64,000 nt of DNA, from contig DATBAK010000010.1 of assembly GCA_036271555.1 (NCBI GenBank), positions 124,001-188,000 of the forward strand, read 5' to 3'. The notes beneath the pieces were generated by a model, which saw only the letters and a program-made list of their open reading frames with translations, was not told the origin of the DNA and searched no databases. Origin of the DNA: Acidimicrobiia bacterium. Its GTDB lineage: Bacteria > Actinomycetota > Acidimicrobiia > IMCC26256 > PALSA-610. Below are positions 15,711 through 26,174 of the stretch, in pieces. Position 1 is the first letter of the stretch; every line of letters starts with the position of its first letter. Made by a program: the position numbers and the translations under genes.

Positions 15711-16326
15711 GCGCGACCCAATCGTCGAGGTGGGGGGCCTCCGCGCCGATCGTCGTGGAGTCGCCGTGGCCCGTGTGCACGACCGTCGCGTCGGGAAGCG
15801 TGAGCAGCTGCGCGCGGATCGACTCGATGATCGTGGGGAAATCGGATCCGGTGCGACCCCCGGTCGCGCCGGGACCGCCGCGGAACAGCGTGTCGCCACC
15901 GAACACGTAGCCGTCGGGCAGCAGCAGGCAGACGCCGCCGGGGGAGTGGCCGGGCGTGTGCAGCACGCGCAGCGTGCTTCCCGCGACGTCGAGCTCTTCA
16001 CCATGGCGCAACGCACCGTCCGGCGCGCGGTCGGGATAGATCGTGTCCCAGAGGTTGCGATCGGCCTCGTGGATGAGCACGGGCGCGCGCTTCGTGCGGC
16101 GCGCGAGGTCGTCGGCCGCGTTGATGTGGTCGTTGTGCCCGTGCGTGCACACGATCGCGCGCACGCGGCGGTCGCCGACCGCGTCCGCAATGGGTGCTGC
16201 GTCGTGCGCGGCGTCGACGACCAGCACCTCGTGATCGTCGCCGATCAGCCAGATGTTGTTCTCGACCTCGTAGTCCTCACCGTCGATCGAGAAGATCCCG
16301 TTCGTGCGTACCCGCTCGATCCTCAT
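15700..16326 (-). CDS. Metallo-beta-lactamase-fold hydrolase, MscR-associated
   Basis: 208 residues from ATG 16326 (MRIERVRTNGIFSIDGEDYE). The binuclear metal site is complete: THGHNDHINAADDL (~56), then HTPGHSPGG (~120), the bridging Asp in VFGGDTLFRGG, and HTGHGDST near the end. MBL proteins next to mscR are known in mycobacteria and are thought to hydrolyse mycothiol thioesters such as S-formylmycothiol, the analogue of glyoxalase II. The position here, 115 bases after mscR on the same strand, supports that role by inference. Confidence 0.88.
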   Translation of the reverse strand: MRIERVRTNGIFSIDGEDYEVENNIWLIGDDHEVLVVDAAHDAAPIADAVGDRRVRAIVCTHGHNDHINAADDLARRTKRAPVLIHEADRNLWDTIYPDRAPDGALRHGEELDVAGSTLRVLHTPGHSPGGVCLLLPDGYVFGGDTLFRGGPGATGGRTGSDFPTIIESIRAQLLTLPDATVVHTGHGDSTTIGAEAPHLDDWVARGH

Positions 16327-16441
16327 GCGCTCGCTCCTTCGCCGGTTCCCCTTCGGGTCGCCGACTCGCACGCTTGCTGGCGAGCCTCGACGCTCGCTTC
16401 GCTCTCGCCTTCGGCGGCGCGCACGATCACCGCCCAGGAAC

Positions 16442-17530
16442 TCAAAGGATTACGACCGAGCGCAGCACTTCACCGCGCTCCATCTTGTGGAACGCCTCCT
16501 CGACCTCGTCGAGCTTGATCGTCTCGGAGACGAAGCGGTCGAGGTCGAAGCGGCCCTGCAGGTAGAGGTCGATGAGCATCGGGAAGTCGCGCGACGGGAG
16601 GCAGTCGCCATACCACGACGGCTTGAGCGCGCCGCCCCGCCCGAAGAACTCGATCATCGAGATGTCCGGGAACGTCATCTGCGGGTTCGGCACACCGACC
16701 TGCACGACCGTGCCCGCGAGGTCGCGTGCGAAGAACGCCTGCCGAAGCACCTCCGGATTGCCGACCGCTTCGATGCACACGTCGGCGCCGTTGCCTTCGG
16801 TGAGCGCGCGGATCGCCTCGACCGGATCGTCCTTCGACGCGTTGACCGTGTGCGTCGCGCCGAACTCCAGCGCCCACTCGAGCTTCTTCGGATCGCGGTC
16901 GACGGCGATGATCGTGCGCGCACCCGCGAGCCGCGACGCCGCGATCGCGGCGTCGCCCACACCGCCGCAGCCGAACACCGCGACCGTGTCACCGCGCGCC
17001 ACGCCGCCGGTATAGGTGGCCGCACCGAAGCCGGCCATCACACCGCAGCCGAGGAGACCGGCCGCGGCCGGGTTCGCGCTCGCGTCGACCTTCGTCGCCT
17101 GCCCCGCGGCGACGAGCGTCTTCTCCGCGAACGCCCCGATGCCGAGTGCCGGGGAGAGCACCGTGCCGTCGGTGAGGGTCATCTTCTGCGTCGCGTTGTG
17201 CGTCGAGAAGCAGAGCCACGGACGACCGCGCCGGCAGGCACGGCACTCGCCGCACACGGCCCGCCAGTTGAGGACGACGAAGTCGCCCTCGGCGACCGAC
17301 GTGACGCCCGACCCGATCGCGTCGACGATGCCCGCGGCCTCGTGGCCGAGCAGGAACGGGAAGTCGTCGTTGATGCCGCCCTCGCGGTAGTGGAGGTCGG
17401 TGTGGCACACGCCGCACGCCTGCACGCGCACGACGACCTCGCCGGGTCCGGGATCGGGCACCACGATCGTCTCGACGCTGACCGGCTTGCCTTTTCCGGC
17501 GGCGACGACCCCGCGCACCTGCTGCGCCAT
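16442..17530 (-). CDS. mscR: S-(hydroxymethyl)mycothiol dehydrogenase
   Basis: 362 residues, highly characteristic of MscR. The catalytic zinc site begins [20 protein letters not shown] and continues [17 protein letters not shown]. The structural-zinc lobe reads [15 protein letters not shown] (~93). [20 protein letters not shown] and [19 protein letters not shown] (~187) bind [23 protein letters not shown] is the MscR-specific region. It oxidises the mycothiol adduct of formaldehyde and can also reduce S-nitrosomycothiol. Its presence implies the organism makes mycothiol. It leads a cluster with the MBL hydrolase and an SDR. Confidence 0.93.
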   Translation of the reverse strand: MAQQVRGVVAAGKGKPVSVETIVVPDPGPGEVVVRVQACGVCHTDLHYREGGINDDFPFLLGHEAAGIVDAIGSGVTSVAEGDFVVLNWRAVCGECRACRRGRPWLCFSTHNATQKMTLTDGTVLSPALGIGAFAEKTLVAAGQATKVDASANPAAAGLLGCGVMAGFGAATYTGGVARGDTVAVFGCGGVGDAAIAASRLAGARTIIAVDRDPKKLEWALEFGATHTVNASKDDPVEAIRALTEGNGADVCIEAVGNPEVLRQAFFARDLAGTVVQVGVPNPQMTFPDISMIEFFGRGGALKPSWYGDCLPSRDFPMLIDLYLQGRFDLDRFVSETIKLDEVEEAFHKMERGEVLRSVVIL

Positions 17531-17584
17531 GAGAAAACCCCTGCTCGTCCGACGGCTGCTCCGCGGAGACTACCGAGACTCTTC

Positions 17585-17640
17585 GTGGCAGACGCGAGCC
17601 GCGGGCCGCGAGCAGAGCGAGCCTGCGAGGCCGACCAGCG
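17585..17640 (-). repeat. Family 2 repeat, divergent copy, after the SDR gene stop
   Basis: Read on the minus strand, GGTCGGCCTCGCAGGCTCGC follows the TGA at 17644 by about nine bases, the same placement as other family 2 copies, but similarity is limited to the first ~35 bases. Confidence 0.4.
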
Positions 17641-17643
17641 AGG

Positions 17644-18435
17644 TCAGCCGAGCCACTCGCCGCCGTTGACGTCGAGCGTCTGGCCCGTGATGACGCGCGA
17701 CCAGGGTGACGCGAAGAAGACGACCGAGTGCGCGATGTCGTCCTGGGGCGGGATCTGTCGCAGCGGGATCTCGGCTTCGATCTCGGCGCGCACGTCGTCG
17801 ACCGTGATGCCGCGAGCATCGGACTGCCAACCCAGATAGACGTCGACCGACGGTCCGCCGATCCACCCCGGTGCGACCGCGTTCACGCGCACGCGCGACG
17901 GGCCCAGCTCGATCGCGAGCGTCTGCATCGCGGTGTGGAGCGCGCCCTTCGACGTCGAGTACCCGCCCTCGCCGGCGCGGATCTTGCGCATGCTCATCGA
18001 GAGGATGAACACGATCGACGCGTCGCCGCGCGCGCTCGCCGATTCCTGCAACGCGGGGATGCACGCTTGCGTCAGGCCGAGCGCGCCCCAGACGTTCACC
18101 TCGTAGACCTTGCGCCACTTCACGAGGTCGACCTGCTCGAACGGTTGGTACGGATCCATGCGGAACGCGTTGTTCACGAGGATGTCGATGTGGCCGACCT
18201 CGTCGACCGTGCGCGCGACCAACGCGTCGACCTGGTCGCGCTCGACGAGGTTCGTCGGTATCGCGATCGCGCGCCCGCCTGCGGACTCGATCTCGGCGCG
18301 CACGCTCTCGAGATAGTCGGCGGAACGCGCCGCGAGGACGACGGTCGCGCCCTCGCGCGCGAGCGCGTGCGCGTTCGCCTGCCCGAGCCCGGGACCGACA
18401 CCCGAGACGATTGCCACCTTGCCGTCGAGCAGCAT
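17644..18435 (-). CDS. Short-chain dehydrogenase/reductase
   Basis: 263 residues; GGGGGAGG lies five bases before the ATG at 18435. The cofactor loop is SGVGPGLGQANAHALA rather than the usual TGxxxGIG, followed by VLAARSADYLE. DILVNNAFRMDP, ILSMSMRKIRAGEGGYSTSK (Ser/Tyr/Lys) and RVNAVAPGWIGGPSVDVYLG complete the classical SDR core. The C-terminus QTLDVNGGEWLG is standard. It is divergent from the DUF2207 gene, 46 bases between starts. Substrate unknown; the unusual loop suggests a subfamily acting on bulky or CoA-linked substrates, but this is a guess. Confidence 0.88.
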   Translation of the reverse strand: MLLDGKVAIVSGVGPGLGQANAHALAREGATVVLAARSADYLESVRAEIESAGGRAIAIPTNLVERDQVDALVARTVDEVGHIDILVNNAFRMDPYQPFEQVDLVKWRKVYEVNVWGALGLTQACIPALQESASARGDASIVFILSMSMRKIRAGEGGYSTSKGALHTAMQTLAIELGPSRVRVNAVAPGWIGGPSVDVYLGWQSDARGITVDDVRAEIEAEIPLRQIPPQDDIAHSVVFFASPWSRVITGQTLDVNGGEWLG

Positions 18436-18481
18436 GCCGACCTCCCCCGGACGCGAGGCGCGGGAGCCTACGATGCCGCCC

Positions 18482-20359
18482 ATGGTGGGGGCACACCTGG
18501 GGCGCAGTCTGCGCACGCTTCGTCGAATCCGACGCGACCACCGAGCCCGGCGCGCCGCCGCGCTGCTCGGCGTGATCGCGGTCGCGAACCTCGCGCTCGC
18601 CATGACCGCGGCGCCACCCGCGTCCGCGGCCTTCGGCTTCGAGGGCATCCGGCACTACGGCGTCGACCTCACCGCGCGCCCCGACGGCACGCTCGCGGTC
18701 GTCGAGACGATCGTGTACGACTTCGGCACGCCGACCGTGCCGAAGCACGGGATCATCCGCCAGATCCCGGACCGGAAGCGCTGGGACGCGCACCACGACC
18801 GTCGGTACCCGATCACCGTCACCGAGGTGACCGCGAGCGGCGGCGCATCCGCGAAGCGGTCGGTCTCGGTCCACGGCGCGGAGCTCGACATCAAGATCGG
18901 CGACAAGAACAAGACCGTCTCCGGCGTGCACACCTACGTGATCCGCTACACGGTCGCGGGCGCGTTCGACCGCTTCGCCGACCACGACGAGCTGTTCTGG
19001 AACGCGATCGGGAACGCGTGGGACGTCTCGATCGACGACGTCGTCGTGCGGCTGCACGCGCCCGCGCCCATCGGCCGTGTCGCGTGTCTCGAAGGCTTCG
19101 TCAACTCGCAGCTCGCGTGCACACGGGCGCGCGTGCTCGAGAGCGGCACGGACGCGGTGTTCAACCATGCCGACCTCGGTAGCAACGAGGGCGTGAGCAT
19201 CGTCGCCGCCATGCCGCGCGGCACGTTCGCGAGCGTCGGACCCATCCTCGGCAAGCACTGGACGTTCGACCAGGGCTTCGCGCTCAACCGGGAGACGGTC
19301 GGCGTCGCGGGCGGAGTCGCGGTCGTCCTCGTCGGCGTGACCCTGATCCTCGTGTGGATGGTCGGGCGCGACCGGCGTTTCATCGGCGGCGCGACCGACG
19401 TCGTGTTCGGCAACCCCACAGGCGCGGATCAACGCGTCGGCGTGTTCGACGACCACACGACGCCCGTCGAGTACACGCCACCCGACGACCTGCGCCCCGG
19501 CCAGGTCGGCACGCTCGTCGACGAGGTCGCGGGCCCGCTCGACGTCAGCGCGACGATCATCGACCTCGCGGTCCGCAAGTACCTGACGATCGAGGAGATC
19601 CCGAAGCAGCACTGGTGGGGTCACGTCGACTGGAAGATCACTCGCCTCGACAAGAACGACCCGCTGCTCGCGTACGAGCGCATGCTGCTCGACGCGCTGT
19701 GCGCGGGACCGGGCGTCAGCGTGCAGCTCTCGGAGCTGAAGAACCACTTCCACACGAAGCTCGTGAACGTGGAGTCCGCGCTCTACGACGACGCGGTGCG
19801 ACAGGGGTGGTTCCTCCGTCGCCCCGACCGGGCGCGCCAGTTCTGGCACGGCATGGGGACGCTCGCGATCCTCGCCGGCGTCGGTCTCACGATCCTGCTC
19901 GCGTGGCGCACCACGTTCGGCCTGCTCGGGCTCGCGTTCGTGCTCGCCGGATTCGTGCTCTCGACGTGCGCGCACCTGATGCCGCGCCGGACGCCGAAGG
20001 GCACCGGCATCACGCATCGCGTGCTGGGCTTCCGCCGCTTCATCGTCGAGTCCGAGAAGGACCGCGCCAAGTTCGCGGAGCAGGCGAACCTGTTCTCGGA
20101 GTATCTGCCCTACGCGATCGTGTTCGGCGTCGTCGAGAAGTGGGCGCGCACGTTCGAGGGCCTCGCCAACCAGCCCGACACCGGGTGGTACGTGTCGAGC
20201 CACCCGTTCAACGCGATCCTGTTCAGCCAGTCGGTGAACAGCTTCGCTACGTCGTCGGTCGGCACGCTGCAATCGATGCCCGCAGGATCCGGCGGCAGCG
20301 GTTTCTCCGGCGGTGGTGTCGGAGGCGGCGGTGGAGGCGGGGGCGGAGGCTCCTGGTGA
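18482..20359 (+). CDS. DUF2207 family membrane protein
   Basis: 625 residues from ATG 18482 (an ATG at 18473 is also possible). A signal or anchor segment (AAALLGVIAVANLALAM) precedes the extracellular DUF2207 domain, with the conserved opening YGVDLTARPDGTLAVVETIV, IPDRKRWDAHHDRRYPITV and YVIRYTVAGAF. A transmembrane helix (VAVVLVGVTLILVWMVG), a cytoplasmic winged-helix-like region, two more helices near residue 470, and a C-terminal tail of almost pure Gly and Ser ending GGGGSW follow. The architecture and Gly-rich tail are hallmarks of this family, whose function is unknown. Confidence 0.88.
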   Translation: MVGAHLGRSLRTLRRIRRDHRARRAAALLGVIAVANLALAMTAAPPASAAFGFEGIRHYGVDLTARPDGTLAVVETIVYDFGTPTVPKHGIIRQIPDRKRWDAHHDRRYPITVTEVTASGGASAKRSVSVHGAELDIKIGDKNKTVSGVHTYVIRYTVAGAFDRFADHDELFWNAIGNAWDVSIDDVVVRLHAPAPIGRVACLEGFVNSQLACTRARVLESGTDAVFNHADLGSNEGVSIVAAMPRGTFASVGPILGKHWTFDQGFALNRETVGVAGGVAVVLVGVTLILVWMVGRDRRFIGGATDVVFGNPTGADQRVGVFDDHTTPVEYTPPDDLRPGQVGTLVDEVAGPLDVSATIIDLAVRKYLTIEEIPKQHWWGHVDWKITRLDKNDPLLAYERMLLDALCAGPGVSVQLSELKNHFHTKLVNVESALYDDAVRQGWFLRRPDRARQFWHGMGTLAILAGVGLTILLAWRTTFGLLGLAFVLAGFVLSTCAHLMPRRTPKGTGITHRVLGFRRFIVESEKDRAKFAEQANLFSEYLPYAIVFGVVEKWARTFEGLANQPDTGWYVSSHPFNAILFSQSVNSFATSSVGTLQSMPAGSGGSGFSGGGVGGGGGGGGGGSW

Positions 20360-20380
20360 GCGCGGCGCGGTCGCGTGTGC

Positions 20381-21820
20381 TCAGGAAGCCGGCGGTTGCG
20401 CCTCGTACGCCATGATCTTCCCGCGACCGGTCGCGAGGATCAGGTAGTCGTCCGCGAACACCGGTGACGACGCCGAGCGCTTGTTGCCGTTCTTGAGCAC
20501 GACGAACGATCCCGTCTGCGCGTCGACGAGGAACGCGGAGTTCGGAACCCCCTCATACGTCTCGAAGCTCTGCATCGCGATCGCGCCCGCGCCGTCGGCC
20601 GTCGGCGACGTCATCACTCCCGACGGCAGGCCCGTCTCCCAGATCGGCGTACCGGTCGCGGGGTCGAGCTTGCGGATCGAGCCGCGGTAGTCGGTCTCGC
20701 CGATCGTCGTCTTCGTGCCCACGACGTAGAGCGCGGAGCCGTCCCAGATCGCGCCCGCGAGGCAGACACCCGATGCTTCCGCGAGGCCCGTGCGCGCGAC
20801 GTGGTACTTCCACACCGGTCCCGCCTTGAGATCGTCGAGACGGAACGCGTAGTACCAGCCGTTCTTGTTGCAGTCACCGACCATCGGTGTCGACACCCCG
20901 CCGAGCGTCGCCTCGAAGATCGTGGGCGCGGCGCCGAAGTCGAAGTCGCCGTGCGTCTTGAGCTGCCAGTGATCGAGCCGCTTCAGGGTGTTGCCGTCGA
21001 GCCGCTCGATCGACAGCGAGTTCGGGATGGTCGCGCCGCCGTCGGCGTTGCCGGTGCCGATGACGACCGATCCGTCGGGCGCCACGGCCGGGCTCGCCCA
21101 CACGCTCGCACCGAGCTCGCCGTTCTTCGCGCTGAAGTAGCGCGCGACGCGCACGCCGGTCGTTTGATCGAGTGCGACGATCCCGCCGCGCACGAACGGT
21201 TCGTCACAGAACGACGAGACGCCCACGTAGATCTTGCCGTTCGCGATCTCGGGCGACGACCAGGCGTAGAAGTCGTTCACGCCCGGAGTCGGGACGTTCA
21301 CCGGAGTCTTCCAGAGCGTGGTGCCGTCGGCCGCGTTCAGCGCGTACACGTAGCCGTCGCCCGACGCGGCGTAGATCGCGAGCTCGCCGGTCGTCGGATC
21401 GATGCCGGACGCCGCGGTCGCGTTGAAGCCGCGCGCGTACCCGCACGTCGCCTTCGGCTCGTAGCCGAGGAACACCTTCCAGAGCACGGTGCCCGTCGCT
21501 TCGTCGACGGCGTAGAAGTCACCGGAGTTCGACCCGACGTAGACGACGTGATCGAGGACGATCGGCGTCGCGAAGAAGCCGGCCGGCGGGAGCCCGTCCT
21601 CCTTCGGCGTCGTCAGGGTCCACGCGAGCTTCAACTTCGTGGTCGGTGTGATCGCGGTCGCGTCGGGGCTGTACGCGCTGTGCCCGGCGTCGTGCATGTA
21701 CGCGGGGAAGTCGACTTCCGTGCCGGTCGCGACCGCGGTCGCGCTCATCGTCGCGAGCGTCGCGGCGACGGTGACGACCACGGCCGCCAGGGATCGCGCG
21801 CGCCGGGATCGATGCATCAT
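20381..21820 (-). CDS. Secreted PQQ-binding-like beta-propeller protein
   Basis: 479 residues; GGGAAGG is seven bases before a double ATG at 21820. A signal peptide (RARSLAAVVVTVAATLATMS) precedes eight or so PQQ-like blades, each with the YVGSNSGDFYAVDEATGTVL or YALNAADGTTLWKTPV pattern (Trp-docking motif A-x-D-xx-TG-xx-W). FDFGAAPTIF and DCNKNGWYYAFRLDDLKAG resemble quinoprotein alcohol dehydrogenases, but no Cys-Cys disulfide or full metal triad was recognised, so it may be non-catalytic. It lies 23 bases after the phosphoesterase gene on the same strand and is probably co-transcribed and co-secreted. Confidence 0.82.
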   Translation of the reverse strand: MMHRSRRARSLAAVVVTVAATLATMSATAVATGTEVDFPAYMHDAGHSAYSPDATAITPTTKLKLAWTLTTPKEDGLPPAGFFATPIVLDHVVYVGSNSGDFYAVDEATGTVLWKVFLGYEPKATCGYARGFNATAASGIDPTTGELAIYAASGDGYVYALNAADGTTLWKTPVNVPTPGVNDFYAWSSPEIANGKIYVGVSSFCDEPFVRGGIVALDQTTGVRVARYFSAKNGELGASVWASPAVAPDGSVVIGTGNADGGATIPNSLSIERLDGNTLKRLDHWQLKTHGDFDFGAAPTIFEATLGGVSTPMVGDCNKNGWYYAFRLDDLKAGPVWKYHVARTGLAEASGVCLAGAIWDGSALYVVGTKTTIGETDYRGSIRKLDPATGTPIWETGLPSGVMTSPTADGAGAIAMQSFETYEGVPNSAFLVDAQTGSFVVLKNGNKRSASSPVFADDYLILATGRGKIMAYEAQPPAS

Positions 21821-21843
21821 CGGACCGCCTTCCCTGTGCCCGA

Positions 21844-24537
21844 CTACCGGCGCGTCGACGCGCTCGCCGCCGTCGTGAACGTCCCGGTCCTCTTCGATTG
21901 CGCCTGACCCACCGCGTTCTCCGCGACGAGCCGGTAGAAGTACGTCGTACCCGGGTGCAAGCCGGTCACGTCGGTGTCGACCAGCTGCTTGTACGCAACC
22001 GCACCGATGTCCTGCGGTGCCGTCGTCTGACCGAAGTGCCGGGTCGTGCCGTACTCCCAGAAGACCTGCGTGTCGCTGTTGTTCGGGTTCACGAGCCCGG
22101 TGAGCTTCACCGTCGTGGCGGTGACGTCGCTCGAGCTGATCGTGAACACGAGCGGACCGCTCCCGGGCTCGAAGCTCAGCGTCTCGCCGATCGTCGTGCC
22201 GACCGCGTTCGTCGCGACGATGCGGAAGTAGTACGTCGTGCCGCCCTGCAACCCGGTGATGTTCTGGTTCGGGCTCGCAGGCCCGAGGCCCTGCACCGGT
22301 CGCTCCGGCGTGAGGTTGACGAGCTGGGTCGGGCTCGTGCCCCACTCGAAGTGGTAGGTCGTCTCCTTGCCATTCGGCCAGATGTCGGCGCCGAGCGCGG
22401 CGGTCGTCGCGGTCACGTTCGGATCGCGCGTCTGCGCGGTCGGCGGCCGGCTCGCGTTCACGGTGCTGATCGCGCGCGACACGCTCGACAGTCCGGTCGT
22501 CGGATCGGTCACCGTGAGCGTGGTCGTGTAGATGCCGTCGACCGTGAAGTCGTGGTCGACCCGCGCGGGCGGCACGCCGGTGCCGCTCGCGTTCGGTGTG
22601 CCGTCACCGAAGTCGATGGTCCAGTTGCCGGAACTGCTGTTCGACGCGTCGAACCGCTCGTCGAGTCCGTCGAAGCCGAGGGGCTGATCACCGCTGATCC
22701 ACGCAGTCGGGGGCGCGGGCGCCACGACCACGCGCACGCGCGCAACTGCGGACGCCTTCGTCTTGTCGAACACCGTGAGGGACGCGTGATACGTGCCCGC
22801 GGCGGCATAGGTGTGGCTGACGACGCCCGGCGAGCCGGTGCCCTTCGTCGTCGTGCCGTCACCGAAGCGCATCGTCCAGCGCGAGATCGTGCTCCCGGTG
22901 TCGCTCGATCCCGACCCGTCGAACACCGCGCCGAATGGCGCGACGCCGCGCGCCAGCTTCGCGACGACTGCGCGCGACGCGCCGGCGTCCGACACCGCGG
23001 CCGTCGTCGGAGCATCGGCGAACAACGAACCCGACACCGGAGTCGCGGCGCGCGCCTTCGGGATCGTCGACGCGTGGATCGCGGCGGGTGTCGGATGCAC
23101 CGGCGGGTTGATCGCGCTCGCGTCCTGGTTGCCGATGATCAGCGGCGGCCGGGGTGCCTGGGTGAAGTCGAAGTCGTCGTCGAGGCTCGCGAGTTGTGGC
23201 GCGCTCTCGCGCACGTCGGGCCGCGTGTCGGGACGGCCGTCGGTCGTGGGATCGAGCCGCTGCCCGCCGAGGAACACGTCCTCGATGAAGCGCTCGTACG
23301 AATCGAACGTGTGCGCGTCGTGGTCGATGAAGCCCTTCTTCGCGTACGGGCTGATGACGATGCCCGGCACGCGGATGCCGAGTCCGTTCGCATCGATCTC
23401 GGGCGGGACGACGTGGTCGTAGAAGCCGCCCCACTCGTCCCAGCTCAGGAAGATCGCGCTCGAGTCCCAGTCCGGGCCCTGCATGACCTGGTTGATCATG
23501 TACGTCATGTACTTGCGCGCATCGGTGAGGCGCGCGGGTGGGTGCTCGCTCACCGACGACGTCGGCAGCACCCACGACACCGCGGGCAGCGTGCCCGCGC
23601 GCGCGGCCGCGGCGAAGTTGTCGACGGTCTGCACGTTGCCGGCCGTGCCGTCCTGCTTCACGTCGGTGAAGTAGGGGAGCGGGTTCCAGATGCTCCCGGT
23701 CTTCGCCGACTGCGGCACCGGGATGCACGACACGTCGTCGGGATCCTCGCAGTCGGGCTCGGAACCGTCGAACACGTAGTAGCCCCACGACACGTGCCGG
23801 CGATCGAGCAATGTCGCGATGCTCGTCCACGCGTAGTTCTCGGTGGTCTCGAAGCGGGGGTCGTCCGGATTCGCGAGCTCGTTCTCGCAGCTCATCGGAT
23901 CGTCGATGATGTAGCAGCGCGCCGACCAGTCCGACACCAACGACATGTGCTCGGGCAGCGACCAGCTGCGACCGGAGCCGAACATGTGGTCCTGCAGCAC
24001 GTAGTTGTCGGCGTACTCCCAGTACTCGGGGATGTCGGAGCGCAGCTTGTACGACATCACGTCCGGATACGGCTTCGGATAGCCGCAGCCACCCGGCTGC
24101 TTGCATTTCGTCGCGTTCTCGTACTGCGCGATGAAGCCGTCCATCTTGCCGCCGTCGATGTCGGCACCGGCGGGCCCGACCCCGTGCGGACCGCCGTTCT
24201 CGATGTCGTCCGTGTCGTGCCACGGGTACACGCACTCGCCGGTCTGCGGATCGTTCACGCACACGGTCGGGTTGCCGTCGGCGTCGACCGGGATGCCGTC
24301 GGCGCCGGGATACATCCCGAAGTAGTTGTCGAAGGAGTGGTTCTCCTGCATGAGGATGATCACGTGCTTGATCTTCTTCAAGCCGGCCGACGCGGGCGTG
24401 ACGCTCAACGACGGCACGAGGCCCGATGCGGAGGCGCGGGCATTCGCCGTCACCGCCGACGCCACGAAGGCTCCGAGCGCGACGAGAACGAGGAACATCC
24501 CCGCCGCTCGACTCCGCACTCCGCGGCCCGACCTCAC
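21844..24537 (-). CDS. Secreted phosphoesterase (phospholipase C/acid phosphatase family) with PKD and FN3-like repeats
   Basis: 897 residues from a GTG with GGAAGG eight bases upstream. A signal peptide ([18 protein letters not shown]) is followed by a phosphoesterase domain: [20 protein letters not shown] (~58, metal ligands Glu/Asn), [37 protein letters not shown] (~365) and [12 protein letters not shown]-type end. C-terminally there are two PKD domains (~525-700, [20 protein letters not shown] and [14 protein letters not shown]) and two FN3-like modules (~700-896, each with [13 protein letters not shown] or [14 protein letters not shown]-like ends). It likely hydrolyses phosphate esters or phospholipids outside the cell and anchors to polymer surfaces. 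Confidence 0.88.
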   Translation of the reverse strand: MRSGRGVRSRAAGMFLVLVALGAFVASAVTANARASASGLVPSLSVTPASAGLKKIKHVIILMQENHSFDNYFGMYPGADGIPVDADGNPTVCVNDPQTGECVYPWHDTDDIENGGPHGVGPAGADIDGGKMDGFIAQYENATKCKQPGGCGYPKPYPDVMSYKLRSDIPEYWEYADNYVLQDHMFGSGRSWSLPEHMSLVSDWSARCYIIDDPMSCENELANPDDPRFETTENYAWTSIATLLDRRHVSWGYYVFDGSEPDCEDPDDVSCIPVPQSAKTGSIWNPLPYFTDVKQDGTAGNVQTVDNFAAAARAGTLPAVSWVLPTSSVSEHPPARLTDARKYMTYMINQVMQGPDWDSSAIFLSWDEWGGFYDHVVPPEIDANGLGIRVPGIVISPYAKKGFIDHDAHTFDSYERFIEDVFLGGQRLDPTTDGRPDTRPDVRESAPQLASLDDDFDFTQAPRPPLIIGNQDASAINPPVHPTPAAIHASTIPKARAATPVSGSLFADAPTTAAVSDAGASRAVVAKLARGVAPFGAVFDGSGSSDTGSTISRWTMRFGDGTTTKGTGSPGVVSHTYAAAGTYHASLTVFDKTKASAVARVRVVVAPAPPTAWISGDQPLGFDGLDERFDASNSSSGNWTIDFGDGTPNASGTGVPPARVDHDFTVDGIYTTTLTVTDPTTGLSSVSRAISTVNASRPPTAQTRDPNVTATTAALGADIWPNGKETTYHFEWGTSPTQLVNLTPERPVQGLGPASPNQNITGLQGGTTYYFRIVATNAVGTTIGETLSFEPGSGPLVFTISSSDVTATTVKLTGLVNPNNSDTQVFWEYGTTRHFGQTTAPQDIGAVAYKQLVDTDVTGLHPGTTYFYRLVAENAVGQAQSKRTGTFTTAASASTRR

Positions 24538-24627
24538 GCCCCCGCCCTTCCCCAGGCGACGGCGCGCATCGTATGGGAGCCCGGCGCTCCTGAACAGTTG
24601 AGCGCCGGAGGCGCCGCGGCGCAGGCC

Positions 24628-25442
<815 letters not shown>

Positions 25443-25478
25443 GCGGGGAAGTCTTCCACGCCGTGCGGTCCCGCTCGA

Positions 25479-26174
25479 TCAGAGCAGGTCGCGGCCCCGG
25501 CGGAAGAACGCCAACGCGGCGGCTTCGGCGTCGGGGGCCGCGATGACGGCTGCGTAGGAGAGCGAAGCGCCGAACGACTCGTTCCAGAACTCATCCGACG
25601 GTTTCGCGCCCCACGGCCCCACGTACAGATACGGCTCCGGGTGCTCGGCGTCGCCCGGCGACGCGCCGAAGTTCGCGCGGACCCCGGACCCACTGAGGTC
25701 GGTCGCGAGGTCGAAGTGCTCGGGCCACAGCTGCGCGACCGACGGCGGATCCGCGCTCGCGGGGTTCGACTCGGCATCCGCGCGCAGCTGCGCGAGCGCC
25801 GTGTCACCGAGCTCGAACCACCAGCCGATCACGCGCGCGGACGCGGGATCGAGCTCGAGCGGACGGTCGAGGTCGAGCGGAGTGCTCGCGGTGTAGACGG
25901 GCGGCGCGCCCGGCTCGACACCGATCGCCGCCGCCGCGGCGCGCAGCGTTGTGAACGCGTGCCGCGTCTCGCGCCCGCCGACCGTGTGCACGAGCATCGT
26001 GCCGTCGACGCGCACCTGCTGCTCGTCGTCACCGAATCGCGGCGTGCCGAACCCGCCGCTGGTCGCCCGCAATCCGATCTTCCCGATCGCCTCGAACAGT
26101 GCCGTTGCGAGCACGTGCTCCGCGACCGCGTGCAACGACGCGCGCGTGCGCACGAGCGTGTCGACGGAGCTCAC
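25479..26174 (-). CDS. Conserved hypothetical protein
   Basis: 231 residues from a GTG at 26174 that overlaps the upstream hydrolase stop as GTGA. I do not recognise a named family. Visible features are a helical N-terminus (HAVAEHVLATALFEAIGKIG), VRVDGTMLVHTVGGRETRHA, SAQLWPEHFD-type phrase (VAQLWPEHFDLATDLSG), and EPYLYVGPWGAKPSDEFWNE toward the C-terminus. No signal peptide or membrane segment. Translational coupling with the alpha/beta hydrolase suggests joint function. The regular composition and coupling make a real gene near certain. Confidence 0.75.
   Translation of the reverse strand: MSSVDTLVRTRASLHAVAEHVLATALFEAIGKIGLRATSGGFGTPRFGDDEQQVRVDGTMLVHTVGGRETRHAFTTLRAAAAAIGVEPGAPPVYTASTPLDLDRPLELDPASARVIGWWFELGDTALAQLRADAESNPASADPPSVAQLWPEHFDLATDLSGSGVRANFGASPGDAEHPEPYLYVGPWGAKPSDEFWNESFGASLSYAAVIAAPDAEAAALAFFRRGRDLL

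Noticed and set aside
17570-20272. A 900-codon minus-strand frame and similar long frames opposite fbiC, glcD-F and the phosphoesterase
   Set aside because: They mirror codon-biased genes on the other strand, show low-complexity Arg/Ala/Asp composition and no recognisable domain.
24538-24627. Terminator after DUF5522 or a promoter for the phosphoesterase
   Set aside because: A 5-bp GCGCC/GGCGC stem is present but too weak in 70% GC sequence to support either call.
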